A stretch of DNA of 64,000 bases, taken from Peribacillus frigoritolerans. GTDB lineage: Bacteria > Bacillota > Bacilli > Bacillales > DSM-1321. Positions 53,748-62,158 of the stretch are shown here, piece after piece. The position numbers were made by a program, and so were the translations under genes. Under the pieces are notes generated by a model. It ran no database searches and had not been told where the DNA came from. It was given only the letters and a program-made list of their open reading frames with translations. The DNA lies in NCBI RefSeq assembly GCF_040250305.1, contig NZ_CP158190.1, positions 2,946,001-3,010,000 on the forward strand, in the 5' to 3' direction. Position 1 is the first letter of the stretch, and each line of letters begins with the position of its first letter.

Positions 53748-55484
53748 ATGAATAAACTCAGTACGAAAATAGGTTTTGTTCTTTTAACAGGCATGGTCAT
53801 TACATTAATTGGAAGTTTACTATTGATGTATAAAAGTACAAATGATACGGTTGAGAAAACAATCGCTATGAGCAGCTTAGACATCGCAAGCAACATCGCC
53901 CAAGGAATAAATCCAACATCTTATGCCGATTTTTTAAGTAATCAATCCGAAACCTCTACATATTGGGAGATACGCGAACAGTTAGACGATTATAAACAAA
54001 AAACTGGAGCATTATATGTATATACATTGGGGATTGATGAAAGCAGCGAAAAAGTACATATTCTTATAGATGGAATGGGGAAGGAAGATAAAAAAGCATC
54101 TCCCATTTTAACCCCCACAACCGCAACTTCATATCAGGATGTAGAAAGCGTCATGAGGGGAAAGGTTTCTACCACTTCCATCGTTCACGATCCTGAATAT
54201 GGTGACTATTTATCCGTTTTTGTCCCCATAAAGAAAGGGGACGAAGTCATTGGAATACTAGGGGTGGATATTGATGCCAGTAAAGTCGATGCTACGGCCA
54301 GCAAGGTACTGGGTGGCATCCTTCCCCTGATGATAATAATCAATGTAATTTTAATGGCAATCGTAGTGGGTGCATTAATATGGTTCTTGACTAGAAAGTT
54401 AAGCCCCCTTCTCAAGGTCAGCATGGCTGCAAAGGAAATTTCAAATGGAAATTTATTAACAGCCAATAAACTGATTAGCAACACAAGGGTTAAGGGGAAC
54501 GACGAAATCAAGGTTTTAGTGAAATCCTTTGAAGAAATGATCACCAATACAACTATGATCGTCAACTCCATGAAAAGCTCGTCATTCCAGCTATTGGAGT
54601 CATCAAGTGATATCGAACACAAAATCAAAGAAATGGATACTTCCACACAATATATCGTTAAAGGCATTCAGCAAGTTGCAGGAGCTGCGGAAGTACAATT
54701 GCACAGAAGTGAAGAATCATCGAGGGTCATCGAGGAAATGACCATAGGAATACAAAAAATTGCCGAAGCTTCTTCAGAAGTCAGCGAACAGACAAATCAT
54801 GTTTCAGCTAGAATGTCCATTGGAAATAAAGATATTAATGAACTCTCAAATCAAATTCTGCAAGTAAAAGATGTTATGCTGCAAACAAGTTCAGAAATTA
54901 AGAAATTGGACGAACAAGCAAATGAGATTGTGAATATTGTACATTTAATTACGGGAATTGCCGAGCAAACAAACCTGCTGTCATTAAATGCGGCCATTGA
55001 AGCTGCTAGAGCCGGTGAACAGGGTAAAGGTTTTGCGGTGGTATCGAACGAGGTACGGAAATTGGCAGTGGGCACGAAGGAATCTGCGATCAATATACAA
55101 GAGTCCCTACTTCATTTTAAATCCATCATAAATGAATCAGTGAAAATGATGGAAACTGGAACTAAAGAGGTGGAGGAAGGGACAAAATTTGTCCTGAATA
55201 CAAGAGAAACATTTAAACAGACCATAAAATCTTTTGAGCATGTTAGTGATCAGATTCAAGAAATATCCGCCATTACAGAGCAAATGGCAGCAAGTTCTCA
55301 AGAAATCAATGCTTCGATAGAAGATTTTGCAGGGTTAACAAGGGAAACGGCAGTGGCTTCAAAGCAAGTGGCCCAATCAACCGATCAACAAGCGAAATCC
55401 ATGGAGGACATCTCCTTCTCAACGTCTTCGATGGTAAAGCTCGCTAATGACCTGGAAACATCTGTTGAACAGTTTAACGCGTAA
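53748..55484 (+). CDS. Methyl-accepting chemotaxis protein
   Basis: 578 aa. TM1 (about 8-28), an extracellular Cache-like ligand domain (about 35-185, with [19 protein letters not shown] region and [20 protein letters not shown]), TM2 (about 190-215), HAMP (about 216-270), then a long signalling coiled coil with the conserved hairpin tip [20 protein letters not shown] near residue 405-425. Ligand unknown. AAGGAATAAACAAAG before ATG is a modest ribosome binding site. Monocistronic with terminator at 55515. Confidence 0.9.
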   Translation: MNKLSTKIGFVLLTGMVITLIGSLLLMYKSTNDTVEKTIAMSSLDIASNIAQGINPTSYADFLSNQSETSTYWEIREQLDDYKQKTGALYVYTLGIDESSEKVHILIDGMGKEDKKASPILTPTTATSYQDVESVMRGKVSTTSIVHDPEYGDYLSVFVPIKKGDEVIGILGVDIDASKVDATASKVLGGILPLMIIINVILMAIVVGALIWFLTRKLSPLLKVSMAAKEISNGNLLTANKLISNTRVKGNDEIKVLVKSFEEMITNTTMIVNSMKSSSFQLLESSSDIEHKIKEMDTSTQYIVKGIQQVAGAAEVQLHRSEESSRVIEEMTIGIQKIAEASSEVSEQTNHVSARMSIGNKDINELSNQILQVKDVMLQTSSEIKKLDEQANEIVNIVHLITGIAEQTNLLSLNAAIEAARAGEQGKGFAVVSNEVRKLAVGTKESAINIQESLLHFKSIINESVKMMETGTKEVEEGTKFVLNTRETFKQTIKSFEHVSDQIQEISAITEQMAASSQEINASIEDFAGLTRETAVASKQVAQSTDQQAKSMEDISFSTSSMVKLANDLETSVEQFNA

Positions 55485-55514
55485 TAAGCTTGAACTACAT
55501 TCTATTACTATATC

Positions 55515-55554
55515 AAGAAAGGATTTTGCTATTAATGCAAAATCCCTTTTTTAT
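55515..55554. terminator. Bidirectional terminator after the chemoreceptor gene
   Basis: AAAGGATTTTGC-TATTAAT-GCAAAATCCCTTTTTT stem; abuts the stop of the convergent lipoprotein gene. Confidence 0.85.
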
Positions 55555-56514
55555 TTACTTAGTTGATTTTAGCTTCAAATCACCTTCATAAGGTATATGT
55601 TCAACTGTTATCGTTATATCTTTGCCCTCTTTATCTTTACCGATTCGTTTATAAGTGAATTTATTTTCATTAAGCTCCGTAAGTTCAAGAACTGCACCAT
55701 ACTTATTTTCCCCTTGTGAAACATGGGCTCTAATCTTATTTCCATGAACAACATCGTAATAACCGTAATCACCACGGCTTTCACCGGTTTTAGCATCAAA
55801 AAATTCATACTTATTTGTTTTATCATCATATTTTGCCAGACCTAAATAATTCGAGTTATAGCTTGATACATCATTTCCCTTTTCATCCAATGCCACTGTA
55901 CCTTTCCATGTGGTGCTTGATAAAATTTTGTCTCCATCAACGTCTGTAACTACATCTCCTGTGTAAGTTTCCAAATTTTTGTCTGGATCAGTAAAGGAAA
56001 GTTCTGTTTCAGTATAAGGAATATGATCGACAAACACCTCTACGTCGTTACCATTTGCATCTTTGCCCATTCTTTTATAAGTAAACATATCCTTACTCAA
56101 TTCTGTTATTTCGACAACGGCTTGGTAACCCATCGATTCTGAAATTAACACTCGCATCTTCCCATTGGTAATAAAGAAAGTTCCCTTATCACCACGACTT
56201 TCTTTTGTATTTTTATCAAAAAATTCATATCTCGATGTTTCATCGTCATATTTCGCGAGACCAATAAAGTTAGCATTCTCCTTTGTTAAGTCATTATTAT
56301 TCTTATCATAAACTTTTGTTCCTTGCCAATTCGTGCTAGTAAGAATTTTAGTCATTTCCTCTCCTGCGGTTAACTTATTTTCTTGTTTACTCTGTTTTGC
56401 AGTTTGTTCCTGCTTTTGAGCACTATTATTGTCTTGTGCGTTTGTGTTACATCCTGTTATGGCCAATGTTAACCCAAGTAGTATAGCTGATGAAATTTTT
56501 GCTTTTTTATTCAT
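55555..56514 (-). CDS. Lipoprotein with two tandem DUF4822-like domains
   Basis: 319 aa. Lipoprotein signal with lipobox LAITGC (Cys about 22), then a Gln/Lys/Asn-rich linker to about residue 52. Two homologous units of about 120 aa follow: LTSTNWQGTKVYD...GLAKYDDETSRYEFFD...FTYKRMGKD...VDHIPY and LSSTTWKGTVALD...GLAKYDDKTNKYEFFD...FTYKRIGKD...VEHIPY. The repeat resembles DUF4822 proteins; function unknown. Anchored on the membrane surface. ATG 56514 follows GAGGAGACG; a 17-residue upstream extension is rejected. Downstream of the ankyrin gene by 77 nt, likely same transcript. Confidence 0.8.
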   Translation of the reverse strand: MNKKAKISSAILLGLTLAITGCNTNAQDNNSAQKQEQTAKQSKQENKLTAGEEMTKILTSTNWQGTKVYDKNNNDLTKENANFIGLAKYDDETSRYEFFDKNTKESRGDKGTFFITNGKMRVLISESMGYQAVVEITELSKDMFTYKRMGKDANGNDVEVFVDHIPYTETELSFTDPDKNLETYTGDVVTDVDGDKILSSTTWKGTVALDEKGNDVSSYNSNYLGLAKYDDKTNKYEFFDAKTGESRGDYGYYDVVHGNKIRAHVSQGENKYGAVLELTELNENKFTYKRIGKDKEGKDITITVEHIPYEGDLKLKSTK

Positions 56515-56591
56515 TTTTTTACGTCTCCTCATCATATTGTGTTTTTTTTGTAGTGCAATTGACATTACAAATTGAAAGTATAGGGATCTGG

Positions 56592-57293
56592 TTATTTTGC
56601 TCCTGCCGTAAGTAAAATTTGTTCGATTTCCTTAAACCCTTTCTCGCGGGCATGTTGTAAAGGGGTCATACTACTATTATCGGGGATGTTGACATCTGCC
56701 CCATGATCTATTAGCAATTGCACTGTTTGCTGCTGTTTTCCATCACCATCATTCAAAATGATAGCTTCTAGCAAAGCGGTCCAACCGAGATCATTCACAT
56801 GATTCACTTCAATATCAGTTTTAGTAAGAAGTTCTTTAATAACCTCTACATAACCATGTTCAGAAGCAGGGATTAATGCCGTTCCTCCATAACGGTTGGT
56901 TATAGTGGGGTCTGCACCCGCTTCAATCGCAACTTTAAGTATTTCTATATAACCTTCAGCACCGGCATACAAGAAGGGGCTATTTTTCATGTCATCCTGT
57001 ATGTTGACGTCTGCACCCGCTTCAATAAGGATTTTTGCCGTCTCTACATCATTGTTATAAGTCGCAATCATAGTGGCGGTTCGCCCTTCTGAGTCCTGTG
57101 TATTTATATCTGCACCTTGCTCAATCAAACTTCTTATTCTTTCCGTTTCTTTACGTTCTACAGCTTGAATCAATAGTTCATTCATTCCCTTTCCTGTCTC
57201 CTTTTCTTGTTTATTTAGCACTACTTCATTATCCAAGACACAGCATTGAAGGATGAAAAGGCTTCCGATGACAATCGTTAGCCGTCTCCACAT
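56592..57293 (-). CDS. Exported ankyrin-repeat protein
   Basis: 233 aa. N-terminal hydrophobic signal (RRLTIVIGSLFILQCCVLD); the cysteine pair suggests a lipoprotein, although ILQC is an imperfect lipobox. About five to six ankyrin repeats follow (GRTATMIATYNNDVETAKILIEAGADVN, NSPFLYAGAEGYIEILKVAIEAGADP, WTALLEAI...LLIDHGADVN, MTPLQHAREKGFKEIEQILL). Bacterial proteins of this type often guard or scaffold partner proteins in the envelope. ATG 57293 lies inside the end of a 36-codon ORF, so coupled translation is likely. Alternative start 57305 abuts AAAGG. Confidence 0.78.
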   Translation of the reverse strand: MWRRLTIVIGSLFILQCCVLDNEVVLNKQEKETGKGMNELLIQAVERKETERIRSLIEQGADINTQDSEGRTATMIATYNNDVETAKILIEAGADVNIQDDMKNSPFLYAGAEGYIEILKVAIEAGADPTITNRYGGTALIPASEHGYVEVIKELLTKTDIEVNHVNDLGWTALLEAIILNDGDGKQQQTVQLLIDHGADVNIPDNSSMTPLQHAREKGFKEIEQILLTAGAK

Positions 57294-57388
57294 GAAACAC
57301 ACCATCCTTTCCCTGTGTGTACTTCACAGCTGCAAAAGGATTTCCCGTCTTTCTTATGTAGCAAATCGACATGTTCTTTAGGTTCCAT
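57278..57388 (-). CDS. Small cysteine-rich ORF (36 aa) overlapping the ankyrin gene
   Basis: ATG 57388 is preceded by AAAGGGAG about 11 nt upstream. The protein opens MEPKEHVDLLHKKDGKSF and ends CSC-EVHTGKGW-CVSCGDG, giving a CxC...CxxC pattern like a tiny metal-binding knuckle. Its last 16 nt overlap the ankyrin gene start at 57293 in another frame, as expected for translational coupling. It is too short for usual gene finders. No signal peptide. A coincidental ORF cannot be ruled out, but the ribosome binding site, cysteine pattern and coupling argue for a real small protein. Confidence 0.5.
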   Translation of the reverse strand: MEPKEHVDLLHKKDGKSFCSCEVHTGKGWCVSCGDG

Positions 57389-57520
57389 GATGTTTTTTCT
57401 CCCTTTTATTTTTAGTTGCTTACTTATTCCGTCTTCATAATGTTAATGCTTAACCTTAAACTCCCTCTAAACAATTTCTTAAAAAATGATTAACTTATTA
57501 ATAAAATTTCTTAATGTTTA

Positions 57521-57548
57521 TAAAAAAAACCGCCACCTTCGTGACGGG
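57521..57548 (-). terminator. Terminator after the two-component operon
   Basis: CCGTCAC-GAA-GGTGGCGG stem (with one G-U pair) followed by TTTTTTTTA on the minus strand. Confidence 0.8.
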
Positions 57549-57563
57549 TCATTAACATGCTAT

Positions 57564-58250
57564 TTAAACATTAAAGCGATACCCTGCTCCCCAAACGGTT
57601 TCCAAAAATTTGGGATGTGCAGGATTTCTTTCGATTTTTTCACGTAGCTTCCTGATATGGACGGTGACAGTCGAAACATCTGCAGCCGATTCCAATCCCC
57701 AAATATTTTCATAAAGCTGCTCTTTGCTTAATACTTGATTCGGATGCATGACAAAAAACACTAAAGTATCGAATTCCTTTGTTGTAAACGGGACCACTTC
57801 TCCGTTTATGTGAACTCTGCGTGCTGACTTATCTATTGAAATTCCATGAACATAGATTGAGTTAGATTTGGGGTGACTTCCTGATAAACGTTCATACCGC
57901 GCTATATGCGCTTTCACTCTTGCAACTAGTTCACTTGGACTAAATGGCTTTGTAATATAATCATCTGCCCCTAGACCAAGCCCCCGGATTTTATCGATAT
58001 CTTCCTTTTTGGCGGATACAAGCAAAATCGGGATATTCTTGACAGCACGTATTTGTTTGCATATCTCAAATCCATTCAACCCTGGAAGCATGATATCCAA
58101 AATGATTAAATGATAATTTCCTTGAAGGGCCTGTTGGAGACCTGCATCACCAGTATGTTGAATATCGACACTAAAATCATTAATTTCCAAATAGTCCCTT
58201 TGCAATTCAGCAATACTGACTTCGTCTTCAATAAGTAATATCTTTTTCAC
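57564..58250 (-). CDS. OmpR/PhoB-family response regulator
   Basis: 228 aa. Receiver domain (1-120) with acidic pocket EDE at 8-10, phospho-Asp in LIILDIMLPG (about 53), Thr/Ser LLVSAKK and Lys in YITKPF. Winged-helix DNA-binding domain (130-228) with TVTVHIRKLREKIE and WGAGYRF. Partner of the kinase encoded just before it; start GTG overlaps the kinase stop by 4 nt. A terminator follows, then the small ORF/ankyrin/DUF4822 genes, which are candidate targets. Confidence 0.9.
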   Translation of the reverse strand: MKKILLIEDEVSIAELQRDYLEINDFSVDIQHTGDAGLQQALQGNYHLIILDIMLPGLNGFEICKQIRAVKNIPILLVSAKKEDIDKIRGLGLGADDYITKPFSPSELVARVKAHIARYERLSGSHPKSNSIYVHGISIDKSARRVHINGEVVPFTTKEFDTLVFFVMHPNQVLSKEQLYENIWGLESAADVSTVTVHIRKLREKIERNPAHPKFLETVWGAGYRFNV

Positions 58251-59695
58251 ATTTCCTCACCTTTCTTTATGGAAAAAAAGACACTTGTACCTTTTCCTAT
58301 CTCGCTAGTAGCCCAAATATCTCCACCATGCTCGCCGATAATTTTTTTTGCAATCGCAAGTCCTAAACCACTTCCACCTGTCCGGGAATTTCTAGATTCC
58401 TCAGCACGATAAAAGCGGTTAAATATATAAGGCAAAGCAGAAGATTCTATTCCATAGCCATTATCCGCTACTTGTACAACAACATCATATAGTCCTTCAT
58501 GCAGAGAAATGGAAATGTGTTTTTCATCTTTATTCATATACTTTACACAATTGCTGATCAGGTTGGCCAATACGCGTTTCAGTTTCTCTCTATCCGCTGT
58601 CACGTATATCGGTTTATTCACCTGATGAAGTTCAATCTGGATTCCTAGTTGAAGTAAATCCAGTTGAAGTTCTTCTACGTAGTCTTTTAAATACTTATCT
58701 AATCTGACCGTTTCAAAAGTAAATGGTTCTTTTTTCAAATCCAACTTGGAAAATAAAAATAATTCATCTATCAATGAATCCATATCTCTTGCTTTTAGGT
58801 ATACAGTCGATAAATACTTGTCCATTTTCTGTGGGGTGTTTGCTACTCCGTCTTTAATCCCCTCAACATATCCCATAATCGAAGTGATCGGTGTCTTCAA
58901 ATCATGGGAAATATTGGAGAGAAGCTCTTTGCGATTTTCCTCATACTGAAGCTGAATGTTTACGGACTCTTTTAACTTTTTTCTCATTTCCTCAAACGCT
59001 CTATTCAATTGTCCGATTTCATCATTCGAAGTCGCTTTGATTTCAAAGTTTAAATCTCCTGATTTTATCCGCTCTGCGCCTACTTTAAGAATTGAGATCG
59101 GTTTGATGATGCTACGTGAAACTAAATAATTTAATAGTCCAATAATCATTACAAACAGTAATAACAATAGAGCGAATAAAATGGGAAAGAGCTCTCGAGT
59201 CAGCTCGGCATATGAACTTGCCTTTCTCAATACAAAAATGCTTCCTTCACTTTTATCCGAAAAATAATAATCAAACTTCACATAAGTGAAAAAAGCGTCT
59301 TTCATTTTGATTGTGTCCCGCGTATTGATGTTCGTTTCTTCGAACTTGGGAAGTGATTGTAACAAGCCTAGCTTATCTAGTGTTTGAGACGCATACTCAA
59401 TGTTTTTACCTTTTCTAACGACAATCTTTATATCTCCATGTTCAATCTTCTTCAGCTGTTCTTCGTTTAGAAGCTGCTCAGGGTTATTTTTGGCCAAAAG
59501 CTTTAAATCGAGGAACACACTTTCCTCTACTGCAGTCAAAGGTTTTTGGAGATAAGATTTTTTGTATAAATGCTCTATCGCTTTTACATCACCTGTTATC
59601 GCAAAAATAAGTAAAAATCCAGCTGCTAAAAACAAAGTGATGGAAATAAGAATTACGCCAACGTAGGACAACAGAAACCTCATTTTAATTGACAA
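58247..59695 (-). CDS. Membrane sensor histidine kinase
   Basis: 482 aa. TM1 (about 8-32), extracellular sensor (about 33-165) of no family I recognise, TM2 (about 166-190), HAMP (about 190-245), HisKA with ISHDLKTPITSIMGYVEGI (phospho-His about 270), HATPase_c with N-box VLANLISNCVKY, DNGYGIE and GGSGLGLAIAKKII. Phosphorylates the adjacent regulator. Starts at TTG: GGGGTGA precedes it by 6 nt, whereas the ATG four codons later is too far. First gene of the operon. Confidence 0.88.
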   Translation of the reverse strand: MSIKMRFLLSYVGVILISITLFLAAGFLLIFAITGDVKAIEHLYKKSYLQKPLTAVEESVFLDLKLLAKNNPEQLLNEEQLKKIEHGDIKIVVRKGKNIEYASQTLDKLGLLQSLPKFEETNINTRDTIKMKDAFFTYVKFDYYFSDKSEGSIFVLRKASSYAELTRELFPILFALLLLLFVMIIGLLNYLVSRSIIKPISILKVGAERIKSGDLNFEIKATSNDEIGQLNRAFEEMRKKLKESVNIQLQYEENRKELLSNISHDLKTPITSIMGYVEGIKDGVANTPQKMDKYLSTVYLKARDMDSLIDELFLFSKLDLKKEPFTFETVRLDKYLKDYVEELQLDLLQLGIQIELHQVNKPIYVTADREKLKRVLANLISNCVKYMNKDEKHISISLHEGLYDVVVQVADNGYGIESSALPYIFNRFYRAEESRNSRTGGSGLGLAIAKKIIGEHGGDIWATSEIGKGTSVFFSIKKGEEM

Positions 59696-59872
59696 ATATT
59701 TTCACCCCGTATCGATCTTTCGTTTACTCTTTTATAGAAAAGTTGTTTATCTGCTGTTCTTGCATTAAAAAATGTTTCCCACGATAACTTTTCTTAGTAT
59801 TTAAAAAAACATATCACACAAATCTTAAAATTTTCTAAAATACACAGAAAAAATCCTGATTTTCATCAAATT

Positions 59873-59905
59873 CAAAAAGACCAGTCAATATCTACTGACT
59901 GGTCT
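59873..59905 (-). terminator. Terminator of the AraC-GyrI gene
   Basis: AGACCAGTCA-GTAGATAT-TGACTGGTCT followed by TTTTGAA on the minus strand. Confidence 0.85.
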
Positions 59906-59955
59906 AATCTGGTTAATGAAGTTTTTACGGAATAACACTTCTGTAAATATCATAA

Positions 59956-60834
59956 TCATCCGAGTTTATCGCTAACTTTTTTCTTTACTGGCATCCAAAT
60001 TTCGCTATATACATTTTCCGATGTACCATTGTGCTTTGTAAAAGAAATTCCAGGTATATCTGCTACTTCATAATCTGAAGAAGGCAACCATTCAGAATAA
60101 ATTTTTGCGGTAGTTTCTTGAAGCGTAGCAGGAAATGGTCCTTGATTAGGGAAAATTGCCCATAAACTTTCTTCAATAGAAATTTGCTCTAAATCATCGA
60201 ATGGATTTTCTTTTGTAGTTGCAAAACCAATCATATGAGTTAAGTAGCCTTTTTCTTCCAAGAAACCATCATCAAAATCATAAGATACATTCAAGACTTG
60301 ATGAGGATATAAATCAGCTAATTGATGCATTTCTTTTCTTTGTTGTTCGGTAATTGACTGGGCTAGTTCTAAGATAGCATTATTTTCACCTTCGAATTGA
60401 ATTGGCACTCTTTTCGATACACCTACTATATTAAACTTCTCTTTTTTTTCAATTTTGAATTCCATGGATATTCCTCCTCTTATATCTATAAAGAATGAAA
60501 ATTTGGGAAATGATTTTTGAATTTTGTTTTTAGCTACTTCTGAAGGTAAAAAACCACTCCATCCACGAAAGGCTCTTGAAAATCCTTCTATAGATTGATA
60601 GCCATATTTATAAGCAATATCTGTCACTTTTGCTCCGTTTATTAATTCAACATTCGCAACCGATAATCTCCTATTTTTGATATACTCATTCAATGACATT
60701 CCAGCCATATACGAAAACATTCTTTTAAAATGATAATCAGATAGCCCTACAATATTTGATATATCTTTTCCAGAGATTTCTTCCGTTAAATGTGTTTCGA
60801 TGTAATCCATTAAATTATTGAATTCTTGTAACAT
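59956..60834 (-). CDS. AraC-family regulator with GyrI-like effector-binding domain
   Basis: 292 aa. Double AraC HTH at the N-terminus (about 5-105; GKDISNIVGLSDYHFKRMFSYMAG and VTDIAYKYGYQSIEGFSRAFRGWSG). The C-terminal GyrI-like/BmrR-type ligand domain (about 125-290) has AIFPNQGPFPATLQETTAKIYSEWLPSS and PGISFTKHNG. HTH first and ligand domain second is typical of Rob-like multidrug or stress sensors. Start ATG with AAAGGAGGGAAATGA. No efflux gene adjoins it. Monocistronic. Confidence 0.85.
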   Translation of the reverse strand: MLQEFNNLMDYIETHLTEEISGKDISNIVGLSDYHFKRMFSYMAGMSLNEYIKNRRLSVANVELINGAKVTDIAYKYGYQSIEGFSRAFRGWSGFLPSEVAKNKIQKSFPKFSFFIDIRGGISMEFKIEKKEKFNIVGVSKRVPIQFEGENNAILELAQSITEQQRKEMHQLADLYPHQVLNVSYDFDDGFLEEKGYLTHMIGFATTKENPFDDLEQISIEESLWAIFPNQGPFPATLQETTAKIYSEWLPSSDYEVADIPGISFTKHNGTSENVYSEIWMPVKKKVSDKLG

Positions 60835-60996
60835 TCATTTCCCTCCTTTACAAATACATATTATCGTTAAAATTTATTACTCACTCGATATTTTTTATAC
60901 GGAATTTATCGGAACTTGTCTTCCATTATTATTATAGTCACTTAAACAATCATTTCATAACATTCTTTATTAGTCATCTATGTCGTCAAATAGCTA

Positions 60997-61973
60997 TTAA
61001 ACGTACTCAACTTGTCTTAAACGAATATCATTATTGGTATCAGAGACATTATTCATTAGCACATCCACTGCAAGCTCAAATCTTAGCTGATCAAGATAGT
61101 TGAACAATGTATGACCTTCTAGGTATTTCGTAGAAATACCATAGAAGCGATTGAGCCATCGTTAGAGTGATAGCTATTGAATTTTGGATATGGTAGATTC
61201 CTTTGACACGTTTCTCCAGTTTTGAACACATACTGTTGAATATGATGCTTCTTTGCAAGTAGTTTATAACCTCTAAGAGCATCGGAACAAAGAACAAAAT
61301 CTGTTCCTAGCCGATTACCTAAATGGAGTTCTAAGCTATCTTTTGTAGGTTTTCCACGTCCAATGACTTTATAGAATGTATTTTTCTCTCGAACACGAGC
61401 AATCAGCACACAGATTTGTTCAGTGGAAAGACCTCTTTTTTTAGCACTTCCACCACGTTTTCGAGAAGATCGGTGTGTTGGGATTGCCCCTTTTTGTGAT
61501 TCTAAAAAATAGGTTTCGTCAACTTCTACGATTTCATTTAGTTCTTTTGCATTGATTTGTGCAAGGGCTGTTAGGATTTTATGTCTCCAGTAGAATAGAG
61601 TGACGTAATGAACGCTAATTTCTTTGGCACTATCACGCAAGCTCATACCATCAATCAAGCATGATAAAAAGTCAATCCATTTTTCAGATTTTCGACAATG
61701 ATAGAGAGGCGTATCAGCAGTTTCCGTAAATGTTTTATCACAGCATTTGCATTTATAACGTTGACGATCCTGTGCAGTTTTACCAAAGCGAACAATTTCA
61801 TCCATTCCACAGTAAATGCAGCGAAATCCTTTATTAGCTTTCCGTTCATTCACTTCAAGAAATATGGATTTTGATTTAAATAATGGTGTAAGGGTAGTTT
61901 TTAACCACGCAAATACACGCTCCTTACCAAATTGGTCTAAGCGTTCAATATCAGTACGAATCTATCAAGCCAT
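60997..61973 (-). pseudogene. Decayed IS1595-family (ISXO2-like) transposase
   Basis: The frame from 61853 encodes zinc-ribbon FRCIYCGMDEIV...RYKCKCCDKTF and the DDE-type core VEVDETYFLESQKG, FVLCSDALRGY, as in IS1595 transposases. Coding continues upstream to about 61961 (IERLDQFGKERVFAWLKT) but meets TAG and TGA at 61962-61967. Downstream, three small indels between about 61215 and 61160 scatter the C-terminus over all three frames: KTGE (frame 1), KRVKGIYHIQN (frame 2), FNSYHSN (frame 1 again), then RWLNRFYGISTKYLEGHTLFNYLDQ (frame 3) running to TAA at 60997. The element is therefore dead. Terminal inverted repeats were not found. Confidence 0.82.
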
Positions 61974-62085
61974 TGAAACCACCCCATAAAATTGAAGCAT
62001 CCATACAATTATCACAGAACGTAAGTTCTCATTTTTCAAATATCAACACATTAGTTTCTATTTGCCCAGAGTTTGTGAGCCATAG

Positions 62086-62124
62086 AGAAAAAGCGAACGT
62101 CCCCATAAGGAAAGTCCGCTTTTT
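62086..62124. terminator. Terminator of the phosphoesterase gene
   Basis: AAAAAGCGGAC ... GTTCGCTTTTT arms with one mismatch and T-tracts on both strands, 35 nt past the minus-strand gene. Confidence 0.8.
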
Positions 62125-62158
62125 ACAAATTTCAAAAAAAGTTCACCTGTTCTTCTCA

